DNA of 64,000 nt, taken from contig NZ_FNFO01000008.1 in the NCBI RefSeq assembly GCF_900100765.1, positions 124,001 to 188,000 of the forward strand, in the 5' to 3' direction. How positions within the stretch are numbered: the first letter of the stretch is position 1; each line of letters starts with the position of its first letter. Made by a program: the position numbers and the translations under genes. The notes under the pieces are model-generated. The model was not told the origin of the DNA. It ran no database searches and worked only from the letters and a program-made list of their open reading frames with translations. This DNA comes from Catalinimonas alkaloidigena. GTDB taxonomy: Bacteria; Bacteroidota; Bacteroidia; Cytophagales; Flexibacteraceae. Positions 10,200 to 19,724 of the stretch are shown here, in pieces.

Positions 10200-11306
10200 G
10201 TGAATACGTACGGACATACTTTCCGCATTTCCACCTACGGTGAATCGCACGGCCCCGCGGTGGGTGCCGTCATCGACGGCTGCCCGGCCGGCCTGCCCAT
10301 TGACCTGAGCCTGATTCAGTATGAACTGGATCGGCGCAAACCGGGACAATCGCGCATCACGACCCAGCGTCGCGAACCCGACGAGTTCGAAGTGCTGTCG
10401 GGTATTTTCGAAGGCAAAACCACCGGGATGCCCATTCACCTGATGATTCGCAATACCGACGCCCGCAGCAAGGACTACTCGCACATTGCAGACAAGTTCC
10501 GCCCCTCGCATGCCGATTTTACCTATCAGCAGAAGTGGGGCTTCCGCGACTACCGTGGTGGCGGTCGCAGTTCTGCCCGCGAAACCGCGGCGCGTGTGGC
10601 GGCCGGGGCCGTGGCCAAGCAGTTGTTGGCCACGATGGGCGTCGAAATTTATGCGTACGTGTCGCAGGTAGGTCCCCTACGTCTCGAAACCCCCTATCAG
10701 GAACTGGACCTACGCCAGACCGATACCAACGCCGTGCGCTGTCCCGATGCGGCCATGGCAGAGAAGATGTACGACTTTATTGACGAAACGCGTAAAAAAC
10801 AAGATACCGTAGGCGGGGTGGTGAGTGGCGTATTGCGCAATGTCCCGGTAGGCCTGGGCGAACCCGTATTCGACAAATTGCACGCAGAGCTGGGAAAAGC
10901 CATGCTCAGCATCAACGCGGTGAAGGGATTCGAATACGGCAGCGGATTTCAGGGCGTAGAGATGTATGGCTCTCAGCACAACGACATTTTTTACCGTGAC
11001 GGCGAACGCGTCCGTACCCGAACCAACCACTCGGGAGGCGTACAAGGTGGCATCTCCAACGGCGAAGACATTTATTTCCGCGTGGCGTTCAAGCCTGTGG
11101 CTACGCTCATGCAGGACCAGCCCAGTGTTAACCAGGAAGGCGAGGACGTAACCGTCAGCGGCAAAGGACGCCACGATCCTTGCGTCGTGCCCCGGGCAGT
11201 ACCGATCGTCGAAGCCATGTCGGCCCTCGTGCTGGCCGATTTTTACCTGCGAAATCAGGCGTGTCAGCCCAATCTGGCCGCTCAGTCCGCTGTGGCGAGC
11301 GAATAG
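10200..11306 (+). CDS. aroC: Chorismate synthase
   Basis: Converts EPSP to chorismate with reduced FMN, the last common step of aromatic biosynthesis. 368 residues with a GTG start at 10200 ([17 protein letters not shown]). Family signatures are [18 protein letters not shown] near the N-terminus, [16 protein letters not shown] in the middle, and the C-terminal [20 protein letters not shown]. Full length. It follows the BatD-like gene by 41 bases on the same strand, probably without functional linkage. Confidence 0.97.
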   Translation: MNTYGHTFRISTYGESHGPAVGAVIDGCPAGLPIDLSLIQYELDRRKPGQSRITTQRREPDEFEVLSGIFEGKTTGMPIHLMIRNTDARSKDYSHIADKFRPSHADFTYQQKWGFRDYRGGGRSSARETAARVAAGAVAKQLLATMGVEIYAYVSQVGPLRLETPYQELDLRQTDTNAVRCPDAAMAEKMYDFIDETRKKQDTVGGVVSGVLRNVPVGLGEPVFDKLHAELGKAMLSINAVKGFEYGSGFQGVEMYGSQHNDIFYRDGERVRTRTNHSGGVQGGISNGEDIYFRVAFKPVATLMQDQPSVNQEGEDVTVSGKGRHDPCVVPRAVPIVEAMSALVLADFYLRNQACQPNLAAQSAVASE

Positions 11307-11480
11307 AATCGCTTTACTTCCGTATGCTTCTTATGCAGCCGTCGTGCGATTTTCCCGCGATGGCTTTTTTGTGGGGTAACTTTCTGGGGATTGGCACGGT
11401 GCCCTTTGTAACTTTCCGCAACGCTTCGCCCGGCCGAATCGGTCATTTTTTGCAAATTTGTTGCTATTGCACTCCCTCTT

Positions 11481-12833
11481 ATGAAGAAAAAACTCCCGTT
11501 ACATACGCAAATCATCCTCGGTCTGGTGCTTGGTCTGGTGTGGGGACTGGTCAGTGCCTGGCTGGGATGGTCGCCCAAAATCACAACGGATTACATCAAA
11601 CCCTTCGGGACGATCTTTGTCAACCTCCTGAAAATGATCGCCGTTCCGCTGGTACTGGCTTCGCTCATTGTAGGAGTATCGAGTTTAAGCGACATCAGCA
11701 AGTTGTCGCGCATCGGCGGCAAAACCATCGGCATCTACCTCTGCACCACGGTGGTGGCCGTGACCGTCGGGCTGCTGGCCGTAAACCTGATTCGCCCCGG
11801 CACCAAACTCCCGACCGAAACCCGCGAAAACCTGATTCAGGTCTACAGCAGCGACGCCGAAAGCAAAGCCGCCAGCGCCGAACAGCTGCAACAGCAAAGC
11901 CCTTTGCAACCGCTGGTCGATATGGTTCCCGAGAACTTGTTTGCTTCGGCCGCCAGCAACGGCAGCATGCTTCAGGTGGTGTTTTTCGCTATTCTGGCGG
12001 GGATTGCGCTGATCCAGCTTCCCGAAGCTAAGAAAGAACCCGTCGTTCGGTTTTTCGACGGCATCAACGACATGATCATCCGCATCGTGGAGTTTATCAT
12101 GCTGATTGCCCCCTACGGAGTATTTGCCCTGATCGCTTCACTCATTGTAGAAGTGGCGGGCGACCAACCCGAAAAAGCGCTGCAACTGTTGCTGGGGTTG
12201 GGTTGGTACAGCGCTACGGTGGTAATCGGGCTTTTCTTCATGATGCTGGCCGTTTATCCGGCCATCTTCAAGCTTCTGACCAACATTCGCTACCGGGTGT
12301 TTTTTAAGGCGATCCGGCCGGTGCAGTTGCTGGCTTTCAGCACCAGTTCCAGCTCGGCCACGTTGCCGTTGACCATGGAAACCATCGAGAAGAAGATCGG
12401 AGTATCGGAAGAGGTATCGAGTTTTGTGCTGCCCTTGGGCGCTACCATCAACATGGACGGCACCAGCCTCTATCAGGCCGTAGCGGCCGTGTTCATTGCT
12501 CAGGCCTTAAACCTGGATCTGACGCTTGCCGATCAGTTGATGATTGTGCTGACCGCGACGTTGGCGTCGGTAGGGTCGGCCGGAGTACCCGGCGCAGGCA
12601 TGGTGATGCTGGTCATTGTGCTCGAGTCCATCGGCGTCCCTACTGCAGGGATTGCGCTGATCGTGGCGGTTGACCGGATTCTGGACATGCTGCGCACGGC
12701 GGTGAATGTAACGGGCGACACCGTGGTGACGATGGTCATTGCCGCCTCCGAAGGCGAGATCGAGCTAACGGAGTATCGGGCCAAGGAACGCTCTCGCATC
12801 GGCGCCACAGTCGATCCTTCCAAGCCAGCCTGA
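11481..12833 (+). CDS. Dicarboxylate/amino acid:cation symporter (GltP/DctA family)
   Basis: 450-residue inner-membrane transporter of the glutamate transporter-homologue fold. It has eight hydrophobic segments plus re-entrant loops. HP1 shows the serine-rich tip FSTSSSSATLPLT, TM7 has NMDGTSLYQ (cation/substrate site), HP2 is GVPGAGMVML, and TM8 contains DRILDMLRTAVNVTGD with the Asp and Arg that read substrate charge. An Arg in TM8 favours acidic amino acids or dicarboxylates; the cation (sodium or proton) cannot be read. A Gln/Ala-rich loop lies around residues 115-150. Single gene, start ATG 11481. Confidence 0.92.
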   Translation: MKKKLPLHTQIILGLVLGLVWGLVSAWLGWSPKITTDYIKPFGTIFVNLLKMIAVPLVLASLIVGVSSLSDISKLSRIGGKTIGIYLCTTVVAVTVGLLAVNLIRPGTKLPTETRENLIQVYSSDAESKAASAEQLQQQSPLQPLVDMVPENLFASAASNGSMLQVVFFAILAGIALIQLPEAKKEPVVRFFDGINDMIIRIVEFIMLIAPYGVFALIASLIVEVAGDQPEKALQLLLGLGWYSATVVIGLFFMMLAVYPAIFKLLTNIRYRVFFKAIRPVQLLAFSTSSSSATLPLTMETIEKKIGVSEEVSSFVLPLGATINMDGTSLYQAVAAVFIAQALNLDLTLADQLMIVLTATLASVGSAGVPGAGMVMLVIVLESIGVPTAGIALIVAVDRILDMLRTAVNVTGDTVVTMVIAASEGEIELTEYRAKERSRIGATVDPSKPA

Positions 12834-12880
12834 TTTTCCGGAACCTCTCGGCAGCAATCCGGGTTGCTTCCTTATACTCT

Positions 12881-12888
12881 TAAGTTTG
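12881..12888 (+). promoter_or_regulatory. Candidate -7 box for the Nfu gene
   Basis: TAAGTTTG, eight bases before the ATG at 12896, matches the Bacteroidota TAnnTTTG consensus. Its closeness to the start implies an almost leaderless transcript if used. No clear -33 element. Confidence 0.3.
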
Positions 12889-12895
12889 TTTTCCT

Positions 12896-13477
12896 ATGAA
12901 CCCAACCAAACGTTATATCAACCTCTACACTGAGGCGAATCCTAATCCCAACTCGCTGAAGTTTGTCGTCAACATCATGCTCGTGCCCGACGGTACGGAT
13001 TACGACTTCCCTACGGCCGCTTCGGCGGCCGCTTCGCCACTGGCACAACAGCTTTTTGCTCTGCCCTACGTCGAGCGCGTGTTTTTCATGAGCAACTTCG
13101 TGACCGTTACCAAAAGCGAACAGGTCGATTGGGAAGAAGTAAAAGAGGAACTGAAACGGATCATCAAAAGCTACCTGGAAGAAGATCGTCCGGTGGTGAC
13201 GCAGCCGTTGCAGGAAGCGGAGAACGCCTATCGTGAAGAAGATGCCGAAACTGTGCAGTTGATCAAAGGTGCGCTGGAAGAATACGTTCGCCCGGCGGTG
13301 GAATCCGACGGAGGTGCCATCAGCTTCCGCTCGTATCACGAAGGCGTAGTAACCGTCGAGTTGCGCGGTGCCTGTAGCGGCTGCCCCTCGTCGACCATGA
13401 CGTTGAAATCGGGCATCGAAAATCTGCTGAAGCAGATGGTTCCCGGTGTAAAAGAAGTAATCGCCGAAGGCGTCTAA
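12896..13477 (+). CDS. Nfu-type Fe-S cluster carrier (NifU-like)
   Basis: 193 residues with two domains. Residues 1-95 are an Nfu N-terminal domain (EANPNPNSLKFVVNIML, LFALPYVERVFFMSNFVTVTK). Residues 118-193 are the NifU C-terminal domain with the cluster-binding Cys160-x-x-Cys163 in RGACSGCPSSTMTLKSGIE. Such proteins receive Fe-S clusters from a scaffold and deliver them to target enzymes; queG upstream is one possible client, but that is only inference. It is convergent with the NlpC/P60 gene, whose stop lies 5 bases away. Confidence 0.93.
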   Translation: MNPTKRYINLYTEANPNPNSLKFVVNIMLVPDGTDYDFPTAASAAASPLAQQLFALPYVERVFFMSNFVTVTKSEQVDWEEVKEELKRIIKSYLEEDRPVVTQPLQEAENAYREEDAETVQLIKGALEEYVRPAVESDGGAISFRSYHEGVVTVELRGACSGCPSSTMTLKSGIENLLKQMVPGVKEVIAEGV

Positions 13478-13482
13478 GCTGT

Positions 13483-14739
13483 TTATTGATTGACCCGCCC
13501 CCACTCGTAGAGTTGGGTGGCGGGCACCAATCCGTTGGGGAGGCGGTCGCCCGACTGCAAGAGGCGCTTGGCCCGCAGAAAACGGTTTCGCTCGTATGCG
13601 TCGTAGTTTTCGGCCGTGGGATCAACGCTGCTTATGCGCACCTGCCCCGACGCATGAATAAACTCACGGTCACCAATCCACATGCCCACATGCACGACGC
13701 GTTCCCGCGTGGAGTCCGTAGCCGGTCGCCCAAAAAAGAGTAAGTCCCCAGGACGCAGGTTAGAAAAGTCCTCGTTGGGCTCGATTTGCTGCCCTACCAA
13801 AACCTGCTGTGAAGCGTCTCGTGGCAAGATCCACCCGTTCAACAGATAGACGGTTTTGGTAAAGCCACTGCAATCAACCCCTTTGGTCGAAGTACCGCCC
13901 CACAGGTAAGGCGTTCCCATCAGCGTGCGTGCACTTGCTACTAGGTTCGTTTCGGTTGGCTGTGTGGCCGTTGCCCAGTCTCTCCAGGGCCGTGCGTCTT
14001 CTTTAGCAAGCCACGCCGTTCGCCCATCGGGAAAGCCCACTTCGTAATAACCCGCCTGTTCACCCAGGCGTTGCAATAAATCGCCAGCCACCAGATCGGA
14101 CACAGACGCCGCTTCTGCCCGAGGCTCCTCCAGGGCATAAGTAGCACGCGACAATACAATGATTTTTTCGCTTTGCTCCCAGGCGGCATAGCTCGAATCG
14201 GCAGGCAGGGTCAGCCCACCGGCATCGACCCAGGCAATGTAGCGATCGGGTGTTTGCACCATGTACCAGCCGCCCTCCTTCTTCAGCACCCGCACCGGAG
14301 TTCCCAAAAGCGCTTGCGTGGCCAGCTCGGCACTATGTCGGGGGTCTGTGCGCAGATTGGCTACCGACAGACGTACCAACCCGCGAGTGGTCGGCAAGGT
14401 GGTGTCGGGCAGCAGCTGCACGGCTACTTCTCCCGCAAAACCCTGGCTTTTTAAGAGGTGCTGCAACGCCTGGTGTGCTTCCGGCTGATCGGTTTCCCCC
14501 ACGAGCCGAAACGTCGGGCTACTCGTACTGTCCAGCTCCACGTCGAACCGGGCGGTGCGGCGGTCGGGTGCGTAGACGTTTTGCAAAGAATCGACCAAGG
14601 CCTGATATTCTACCTGCTCACGCGCCGGAGGCTTCTGACACGCGCTTAGCGCGCTCAATACCAAGCAAATCCATACCAAAGGCAGCCCCAAAAAAGTGGG
14701 AGGCACCGCTGCCTCCCCTTTTGCACTAGTAATCTTCAT
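13483..14739 (-). CDS. NlpC/P60 peptidoglycan hydrolase lipoprotein with SH3 domains
   Basis: 418 residues. The lipoprotein signal ends at about residue 34 with a lipobox (LSALSAC). Bacterial SH3-type domains occupy roughly residues 115-260 (VRLSVANLRTDPRHSAELA, LLQRLGEQAGYYEVGFPDGRTAWL). A C-terminal NlpC/P60 domain follows, with catalytic Cys290 in GVDCSGFTK and the His in VVHVGMWIG near residue 350. These enzymes cut gamma-D-Glu-diamino-acid bonds in stem peptides. The start ATG (14739) lies 14 bases inside the end of the upstream AAA+ gene, so co-transcription with the ATPase is likely. Confidence 0.92.
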   Translation of the reverse strand: MKITSAKGEAAVPPTFLGLPLVWICLVLSALSACQKPPAREQVEYQALVDSLQNVYAPDRRTARFDVELDSTSSPTFRLVGETDQPEAHQALQHLLKSQGFAGEVAVQLLPDTTLPTTRGLVRLSVANLRTDPRHSAELATQALLGTPVRVLKKEGGWYMVQTPDRYIAWVDAGGLTLPADSSYAAWEQSEKIIVLSRATYALEEPRAEAASVSDLVAGDLLQRLGEQAGYYEVGFPDGRTAWLAKEDARPWRDWATATQPTETNLVASARTLMGTPYLWGGTSTKGVDCSGFTKTVYLLNGWILPRDASQQVLVGQQIEPNEDFSNLRPGDLLFFGRPATDSTRERVVHVGMWIGDREFIHASGQVRISSVDPTAENYDAYERNRFLRAKRLLQSGDRLPNGLVPATQLYEWGRVNQ

Positions 14740-16237
14740 CTTCGTCGTTCATTTTGTCGAACGAGAACATGCTGCTCAGCAAATCTTTAAACTGCGTTCC
14801 TCGTTCCAGACGGTTTTTGCTGATGGCCGAGTATTCTGCCAGGCCGTGCAGCGCAAACTCCATCATCAGCAACCGGGCTTCTTTATCGGCGCGACCGAAG
14901 TGCTTCTTCACCAGATCGGCCAGCCCCGGTACTCCCATCAAGGCCTTTTCGTATTCCTGGTTGGATGCATCGTTCAATAAATCGATCGTGTTGCCTTCGC
15001 CAAACCAGTTGGTAATTTCCTTGTAGGGGTTATTGCTCTTCTGCTTTTTGGCTTTCTCCGGATCGGGAAAATACTTCACAAACTGCGTGCGAATGGCTTT
15101 GCCGATCAGGTTCTGGGCGACAATCACGGGGCCTTCCTGTTCGCCTTCGTATACCAGCTCGATTTTACCGGTGATGGCCGGAATCAGACCCCAGAAATCG
15201 GTGAGGCGCACAAAGGTATTTTTTTCGCGATGGAGCAACGTCCGGCGCTCGGCCGCGCTCATCAGGTTCTCGAACGCCGAGATGGTCAGACGGGCCGACA
15301 CGCCACTGTTGGTGTCGACGTATTCGTTGTCGCGTGCTTCAAACGCCAGTTGTTCGACCAGATCACGAATAAGTTCATCGACTTTGATGCTCTGCTGTTC
15401 GGGCTTGATGCGCGCTTCCTGCTGCGTGATCTGCTTCCCGATGTCGATTGTTTTCGGATAGTGGGTCGTGATCTGGCTTTCGATACGGTCTTTCAACGGC
15501 GTGACGATCGAACCCCGGTTCGTATAATCTTCCGGATTGGCCGTAAAGACAAATTGAATGTCGAGCGGCAAGCGCAGCTTAAAGCCCCGGATTTGGATGT
15601 CGCCTTCCTGCAAAATGTTGAACAGGGCCACCTGGATGCGGGCCTGTAGGTCCGGTAGTTCGTTGATTACGAAAATGCCGCGGTGCGACCGGGGAATCAG
15701 ACCGTAGTGAATCACCCGCTCGTCCGAGTAAGGCAATTTCATGGTGGCGGCTTTGATGGGGTCCGCATCGCCGATCAGGTCGGCTACCGAAACGTCGGGC
15801 GTTGCCAGCTTTTCCGTATACCGTTCGGCCCGATGGAGCCACGCAATGGCGGTATGATCGCCGTGCGCCTCGAGTTCGTCTTTGGCAAACCGGGAGAGCG
15901 GCTGCAACGGATCGTCGTTCAGCTCCGAGCCCGCCACCACAGGAATGTACTCGTCCAGCAGCCCGATCATCATCCGGGCCAGACGCGTTTTGGCTTGTCC
16001 GCGTAACCCCAACAGGTTGATGTTGTGCATGGACAGAATGGCACGCTCCAGGTCGGGAATGACGGTTTCCTCGTATCCGTAAATGCCGGGAAATACTTCT
16101 TCCTTTTTACGCAACCTGTGAATCAGGTTATTGCGCAACTCTTGTTTAACCGACTGTGGCTGATATCCGGCGGCTTTGAGTTCGCCTACCGTTTTGATTT
16201 TCAAAAGTTGTTCTGACGAAAGATCTTTATAAGTCAT
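14726..16237 (-). CDS. ChlI/MoxR-like AAA+ ATPase
   Basis: 503 residues from ATG 16237 (MTYKDLSSEQ); a longer frame upstream is low complexity and not supported. Walker A is GLRGQAKT at residues 77-84, Walker B-like GIFVINELPDL (Asn-Glu rather than Asp-Glu), sensor 1 region FVFTANPEDYTNRGS, and the following PLKDR carries a likely arginine finger. This is the magnesium-chelatase subunit I/MoxR clade. The VWA gene ends 67 bases upstream on the same strand, the classic partner arrangement in which the ATPase remodels a target recruited by the VWA protein. No bacteriochlorophyll or cobalamin genes are nearby, so a metal-chelatase role is unlikely; the target is unknown. Confidence 0.9.
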   Translation of the reverse strand: MTYKDLSSEQLLKIKTVGELKAAGYQPQSVKQELRNNLIHRLRKKEEVFPGIYGYEETVIPDLERAILSMHNINLLGLRGQAKTRLARMMIGLLDEYIPVVAGSELNDDPLQPLSRFAKDELEAHGDHTAIAWLHRAERYTEKLATPDVSVADLIGDADPIKAATMKLPYSDERVIHYGLIPRSHRGIFVINELPDLQARIQVALFNILQEGDIQIRGFKLRLPLDIQFVFTANPEDYTNRGSIVTPLKDRIESQITTHYPKTIDIGKQITQQEARIKPEQQSIKVDELIRDLVEQLAFEARDNEYVDTNSGVSARLTISAFENLMSAAERRTLLHREKNTFVRLTDFWGLIPAITGKIELVYEGEQEGPVIVAQNLIGKAIRTQFVKYFPDPEKAKKQKSNNPYKEITNWFGEGNTIDLLNDASNQEYEKALMGVPGLADLVKKHFGRADKEARLLMMEFALHGLAEYSAISKNRLERGTQFKDLLSSMFSFDKMNDEDEDY

Positions 16238-16304
16238 GTGTGATGCTTGAAAAGCTGCGTGGATGTTCAAGCGACTCGACAGATAAGCCGCTCCTATTGA
16301 CCGT

Positions 16305-17402
16305 CTATACTCGTTTCCGACGGTTGCGTTGGTAATCTTCGAAAATAAAATTGCCCAGCCCCTGCAACGAGCTGTAGTACGCCCGCCCGTGGTTGACCTG
16401 CGTAAACTCCTTAACGAACTCCTGCAGATAAGGATCGGTGGCAATCATAAAGGTGGTAATCGGGACTTTGATTTTGCGGCACTGACGCGCCAGGTTCAGG
16501 GTTTTGTTCAGGATTTTCCGGTCCAACCCGAACGAGTTTTTGTAATAGCGCAAGCCCTCTTTCAGACACGTGGGTTTTCCGTCGGTGATCATGAAAATCT
16601 GCTTGTTCGACGTTTTCCGGCGGCGCAACAGGTCCATGGCCAGCTCCAGTCCGGCCACTGTGTTGGTATGGTACGGCCCCACTTCCAGGTACGGCAGGTC
16701 TTTGATCTGCACCTGCCAGGCGTCGTTGCCGAACACGATGATGTCGAGCGTATCTTTCGGGTACTTAGTCGTGATCAGTTCGGCCAACGCCATCGCTACT
16801 TTTTTGGCCGGCGTAATGCGGTCTTCACCGTAGAGGATCATCGAATGCGAAATGTCGATCATCAGCACCGTAGAGGTCTGCGCTTTAAACTCGGCTTCGC
16901 GCACCTGCAAATCCTCTTCGGTCACCATAAAATCGCCGATGCCGTGGTTGATCTGCGCGTTCATCAGCGAGTCGGTCATGGCAATCTGCTCCAGCGTGTC
17001 GCCGAACTGATACGGTCGGATGTCAGGCGTCATCTCGTCGCCCATGCCGCTGAAAGGCGTCCGGTGCTGACCGCGCTGCGATTTTTTCAGCTTCCCAAAA
17101 ATTTCTTCGAGGGCGCTACGCCGGATGTTGACTTCGCTCTTGGCCGTTAGCGACAGCGCACCTTCGCCGGGCGTCTCTTCAATGTATCCCTTCTTCTTCA
17201 GATCTTCGATAAAGTCGCCCATGCCGTACTGATCGTCCGTCAGGCCGTAGCGCTGGTCCAGCTGGTTCAGCCACTGGAGGGCCTCGCTCACGTCGCCCGA
17301 GGTTACGACAATCAGTTGCATGAACATGTTCAGCAACTTATCAAAGGTACTTTGGTCCCCACCCGGCGGGGGAGTGTATTCAGAAAAGCGGTATCCTAGC
17401 AT
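16305..17402 (-). CDS. VWA-domain protein partner of the AAA+ ATPase
   Basis: 365 residues, no signal peptide. The N-terminal 170 residues are helical (QLIVVTSGDVSEALQWL, MGDFIEDLKKKGYIEE). A von Willebrand A domain follows with an intact MIDAS: Asp183-Ile-Ser185-His-Ser187, the Thr in YHTNTVAGLEL, and the Asp in MITDGKP. The C-terminus is strongly basic (NRRKRV). It starts the unit VWA - AAA+ - NlpC/P60. The MIDAS suggests metal-dependent binding of an acidic ligand. Bacteroidota Bat operons pair MoxR and VWA proteins, but those VWA proteins have membrane helices and this one does not, so it is a separate soluble pair. Confidence 0.88.
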   Translation of the reverse strand: MLGYRFSEYTPPPGGDQSTFDKLLNMFMQLIVVTSGDVSEALQWLNQLDQRYGLTDDQYGMGDFIEDLKKKGYIEETPGEGALSLTAKSEVNIRRSALEEIFGKLKKSQRGQHRTPFSGMGDEMTPDIRPYQFGDTLEQIAMTDSLMNAQINHGIGDFMVTEEDLQVREAEFKAQTSTVLMIDISHSMILYGEDRITPAKKVAMALAELITTKYPKDTLDIIVFGNDAWQVQIKDLPYLEVGPYHTNTVAGLELAMDLLRRRKTSNKQIFMITDGKPTCLKEGLRYYKNSFGLDRKILNKTLNLARQCRKIKVPITTFMIATDPYLQEFVKEFTQVNHGRAYYSSLQGLGNFIFEDYQRNRRKRV

Positions 17403-17755
17403 GGGAAAGGAAGGTAGAAAAAAGTGTTCAGAACTGAAACCTAATCAAAACGCAGGAAGGGGTCGGATAGTTTAGCGTTCGGCCGTTTTCGTGGGCGGAA
17501 CCTGACGATCTTTGGGGAGCTCAGCACCTTCGGCTTTTAGCGAAAGATCAACCCCGACCGGATGAGGGGCGGCGTTCGGAACACGAAGGAAGCAATTGAT
17601 GGGATTATACCCATTCTCTTTGAAACATTCCCAATTTGCTGACAACTGGACTGGCTGAGTTTCAGAACCCAACAATATGCGCTTAAATCCTACGCAACAT
17701 GGCTTTATAACATCAAACAAACTATATTACTACCTCATTTCTAAACAACATTGCA
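17403..17755. other. Intergenic region, no confident gene
   Basis: 353 bases between the divergent VWA and glycosyltransferase genes, becoming AT-rich towards 17755. A minus-strand frame of 82 codons (17472-17720) opens only from TTG, contains ordinary residues such as FKENGYNPINCFLRVP, and has no recognisable domain. I do not call it a gene. The divergent promoters of both neighbours must lie here. Confidence 0.5.
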
Positions 17756-18934
17756 ATGAGGATCGGCATCGAAGCGCAGCGCTTGTTCAGGACGCATAAA
17801 CAAGGCATGGACGTGTATGCGTTGGAATTAATCAAACACCTCCAGCAGATGGATCAGGAGAACGAGTACTTCATCTTTGTGAAGGCCGACGCTGATACCT
17901 CCTGCCTACCGGACGCTTACAACTTTCACATCGTCGAAGTGCAGGGGCGCAGTTACCCTGACTGGGAGCAGTACTACCTGCCGAAAGCGGCGCTACGCCA
18001 TCAGTTAGACGTGCTGCACTGCACTGCCAATACTGCCCCTTTGCGCTACCATGGCAACCTGGTACTGACCATCCACGACGTTACCTACATGGAAAAAGAG
18101 TCGCTGAAGAACGACGGCTCTACGGCTTACCAACGGGCCGGCAGTCTGTACCGTCGGCTGGTGGTGCCCATGGTGGCGCCGAATGCCTCGCAAGTGATGA
18201 CGGTGTCGTGGTTTCAGCGCAACTGCATCTCTCAATCGCTACACTTGCCAACCGACCAGATTGAGGTGGTGCACAACGGCGTGGGGCATCAGTTTTTTCA
18301 ACCTACCAACCAGGAAAAACGCGAACAGGTACGCGAGCGCTACCAATTGCCGACCCACTACTACTTCTTCTTGGGAAATACGGAGTACCGCAAAAACCTG
18401 ACGGGGGTGGTTCAGGCCTATGCCTTGCTGACGCAACGGCGCAACGACGTGCCGGCGTTGGTAATGAAAGGCATCGACGAACCTTTCCTGACACGCACGC
18501 TGGCTGCCCTCGGGCAACCTGACCTGCGGGAGCGGTGTCGCCTGATCGATTACGTAGACACGGAGGATCTGCCCACCCTCTACGACATGTCCGAAGCTTT
18601 TTTATTCCCGTCGCTCAGCGAAGGTTTCGGTATTCCGATCATCGAAGCCATGGCCAGTGGCACGCCCGTAATTACGTCCGATACGTCGGCGATGCCCGAG
18701 ATTGCTGGCGACGCGGCTTTACTCATCGATCCCTACGATCCGAAAAGCATCGCCGATGCTATGGAGGAATTACTCGACAGACCCTACCTCGCCGAGGATC
18801 TTCGTTCACGAGGTATTCTACGCGCCCGTCATTTCTCCTGGCGCTCTACCGCCGAGCGTACCTTGCAGATTTACCAGCGCTTTAATCCGGAAGACGCCGC
18901 AGCACCTTACGAAGAGACGTTGCTGCATCAGTAG
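17756..18934 (+). CDS. Glycosyltransferase family 4
   Basis: 392-residue retaining GT-B glycosyltransferase. The N-terminal Rossmann half begins MRIGIEAQRLFR...GMDVYALELIKHL, which places the acceptor site. The C-terminal half has the nucleotide-sugar motif EAFLFPSLSEGFGIPIIEAMASGTPVITSD (only part quoted as motif: the EGFGIPIIEAMASG core), around residues 278-310, with the E-x7-E signature. The family fits mannosyl- or glucosyl-transfer in surface polysaccharide assembly; donor and acceptor are not readable. It is a single gene ending at a strong terminator. Confidence 0.9.
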   Translation: MRIGIEAQRLFRTHKQGMDVYALELIKHLQQMDQENEYFIFVKADADTSCLPDAYNFHIVEVQGRSYPDWEQYYLPKAALRHQLDVLHCTANTAPLRYHGNLVLTIHDVTYMEKESLKNDGSTAYQRAGSLYRRLVVPMVAPNASQVMTVSWFQRNCISQSLHLPTDQIEVVHNGVGHQFFQPTNQEKREQVRERYQLPTHYYFFLGNTEYRKNLTGVVQAYALLTQRRNDVPALVMKGIDEPFLTRTLAALGQPDLRERCRLIDYVDTEDLPTLYDMSEAFLFPSLSEGFGIPIIEAMASGTPVITSDTSAMPEIAGDAALLIDPYDPKSIADAMEELLDRPYLAEDLRSRGILRARHFSWRSTAERTLQIYQRFNPEDAAAPYEETLLHQ

Positions 18935-18964
18935 TGGCCCGGTGCGCTTCTGCACAGATCCTAT

Positions 18965-19010
18965 CCACATAAAAAAAGGCGGCCCACAAGGGTCGCCTTT
19001 TTTTATGTGG
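18965..19010. terminator. Bidirectional intrinsic terminator
   Basis: 17-bp perfect outer stem (18965-18981 with 18994-19010), extended inward by a G-T pair and CCC/GGG around the 4-base loop ACAA. Seven A's on one side and seven T's on the other serve both the glycosyltransferase (+) and the LytTR gene (-). Confidence 0.92.
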
Positions 19011-19022
19011 CCTGTTTGTTCT

Positions 19023-19724
19023 TTATAGTTTGTTGATCCGGCCGAAGAAATCGTCCTGATAAGACTTGCTGATCGGAATGTATTTGCCGTTGATCACCAC
19101 CGAATTGTCTTCGATGGTATCGATGTGCTTCAGGTTGATGATGTACGAACGGTGAATCCGCATAAAGTAATCTCCCGATAAGCGCTCGTCGATGGCTTTC
19201 ATAGTCGAGTACACTATGTGTTTGTGGGCGTCGGTTACGATGATCACATAGTCGGACAGGGCTTCGATGTACTGCACCTGGGTCAGGTCCAGCCGCACCA
19301 TTTTACCGTTTACTTTAACGAACAATTCCTCCGGGCCCGATTTGGCATGCACCGCCGGGCCGCTCAGGTTTTTGACTACCCGCTGCACAGCTTTTTCAAA
19401 GCGCGCGTATTCAACAGGCTTGACCAGATAGTCGGCGACTTCCAACGCGAACGCATCTACCGCAAAATTTTCGTGCGACGTAATCAAAATCGTTTCTGGC
19501 ATCTGGGGCAATTGCCGCAGCAGGTCAATGCCGTTCATGCCGGGCATCTCCACGTCCAGAAATAAAATATCGACAGGGTGACTCAACAGATACTGAAGCC
19601 CTTCCTGCCCATTCGACAAGGAGGCCTGTAGATCCAGCTGCTTATTCCGCTCGATATAATGCTCCAGAATAAATCGCACGCTCTCGTCATCGTCGATGAT
19701 CAGGCAGCTAAAGGATGCATCCAA
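19023..19724 (-). CDS. LytTR-family response regulator
   Basis: 233 residues, REC domain then LytTR DNA-binding domain. The acidic pocket is DDDE at residues 11-14, the phospho-acceptor is Asp57 in LFLDVEMPGMNG, and the conserved Lys is in DYLVKPVEY. The LytTR domain from about residue 130 contains FVKVNGKMVRLDL, IEALSDYVII, FMRIHRSYIINLKHI and ISKSYQDDF. The only usable start is TTG at 19724; a stop lies a few codons upstream in frame. No histidine kinase is adjacent, unlike many Bacteroidota LytS/LytTR pairs. It diverges from the PP2C-like gene across 279 bases. Confidence 0.92.
   Translation of the reverse strand: MDASFSCLIIDDDESVRFILEHYIERNKQLDLQASLSNGQEGLQYLLSHPVDILFLDVEMPGMNGIDLLRQLPQMPETILITSHENFAVDAFALEVADYLVKPVEYARFEKAVQRVVKNLSGPAVHAKSGPEELFVKVNGKMVRLDLTQVQYIEALSDYVIIVTDAHKHIVYSTMKAIDERLSGDYFMRIHRSYIINLKHIDTIEDNSVVINGKYIPISKSYQDDFFGRINKL

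Noticed and set aside
14726-16237. Magnesium or cobalt chelatase
   Set aside because: ATPase and VWA resemble chelatase subunits, but no large chelatase subunit or tetrapyrrole genes are present; treated as a MoxR/VWA-type pair.
17472-17720. Minus-strand frame of 82 codons in the VWA/glycosyltransferase gap
   Set aside because: Opens only from TTG, no recognisable domain, in an AT-rich promoter gap; kept as intergenic.
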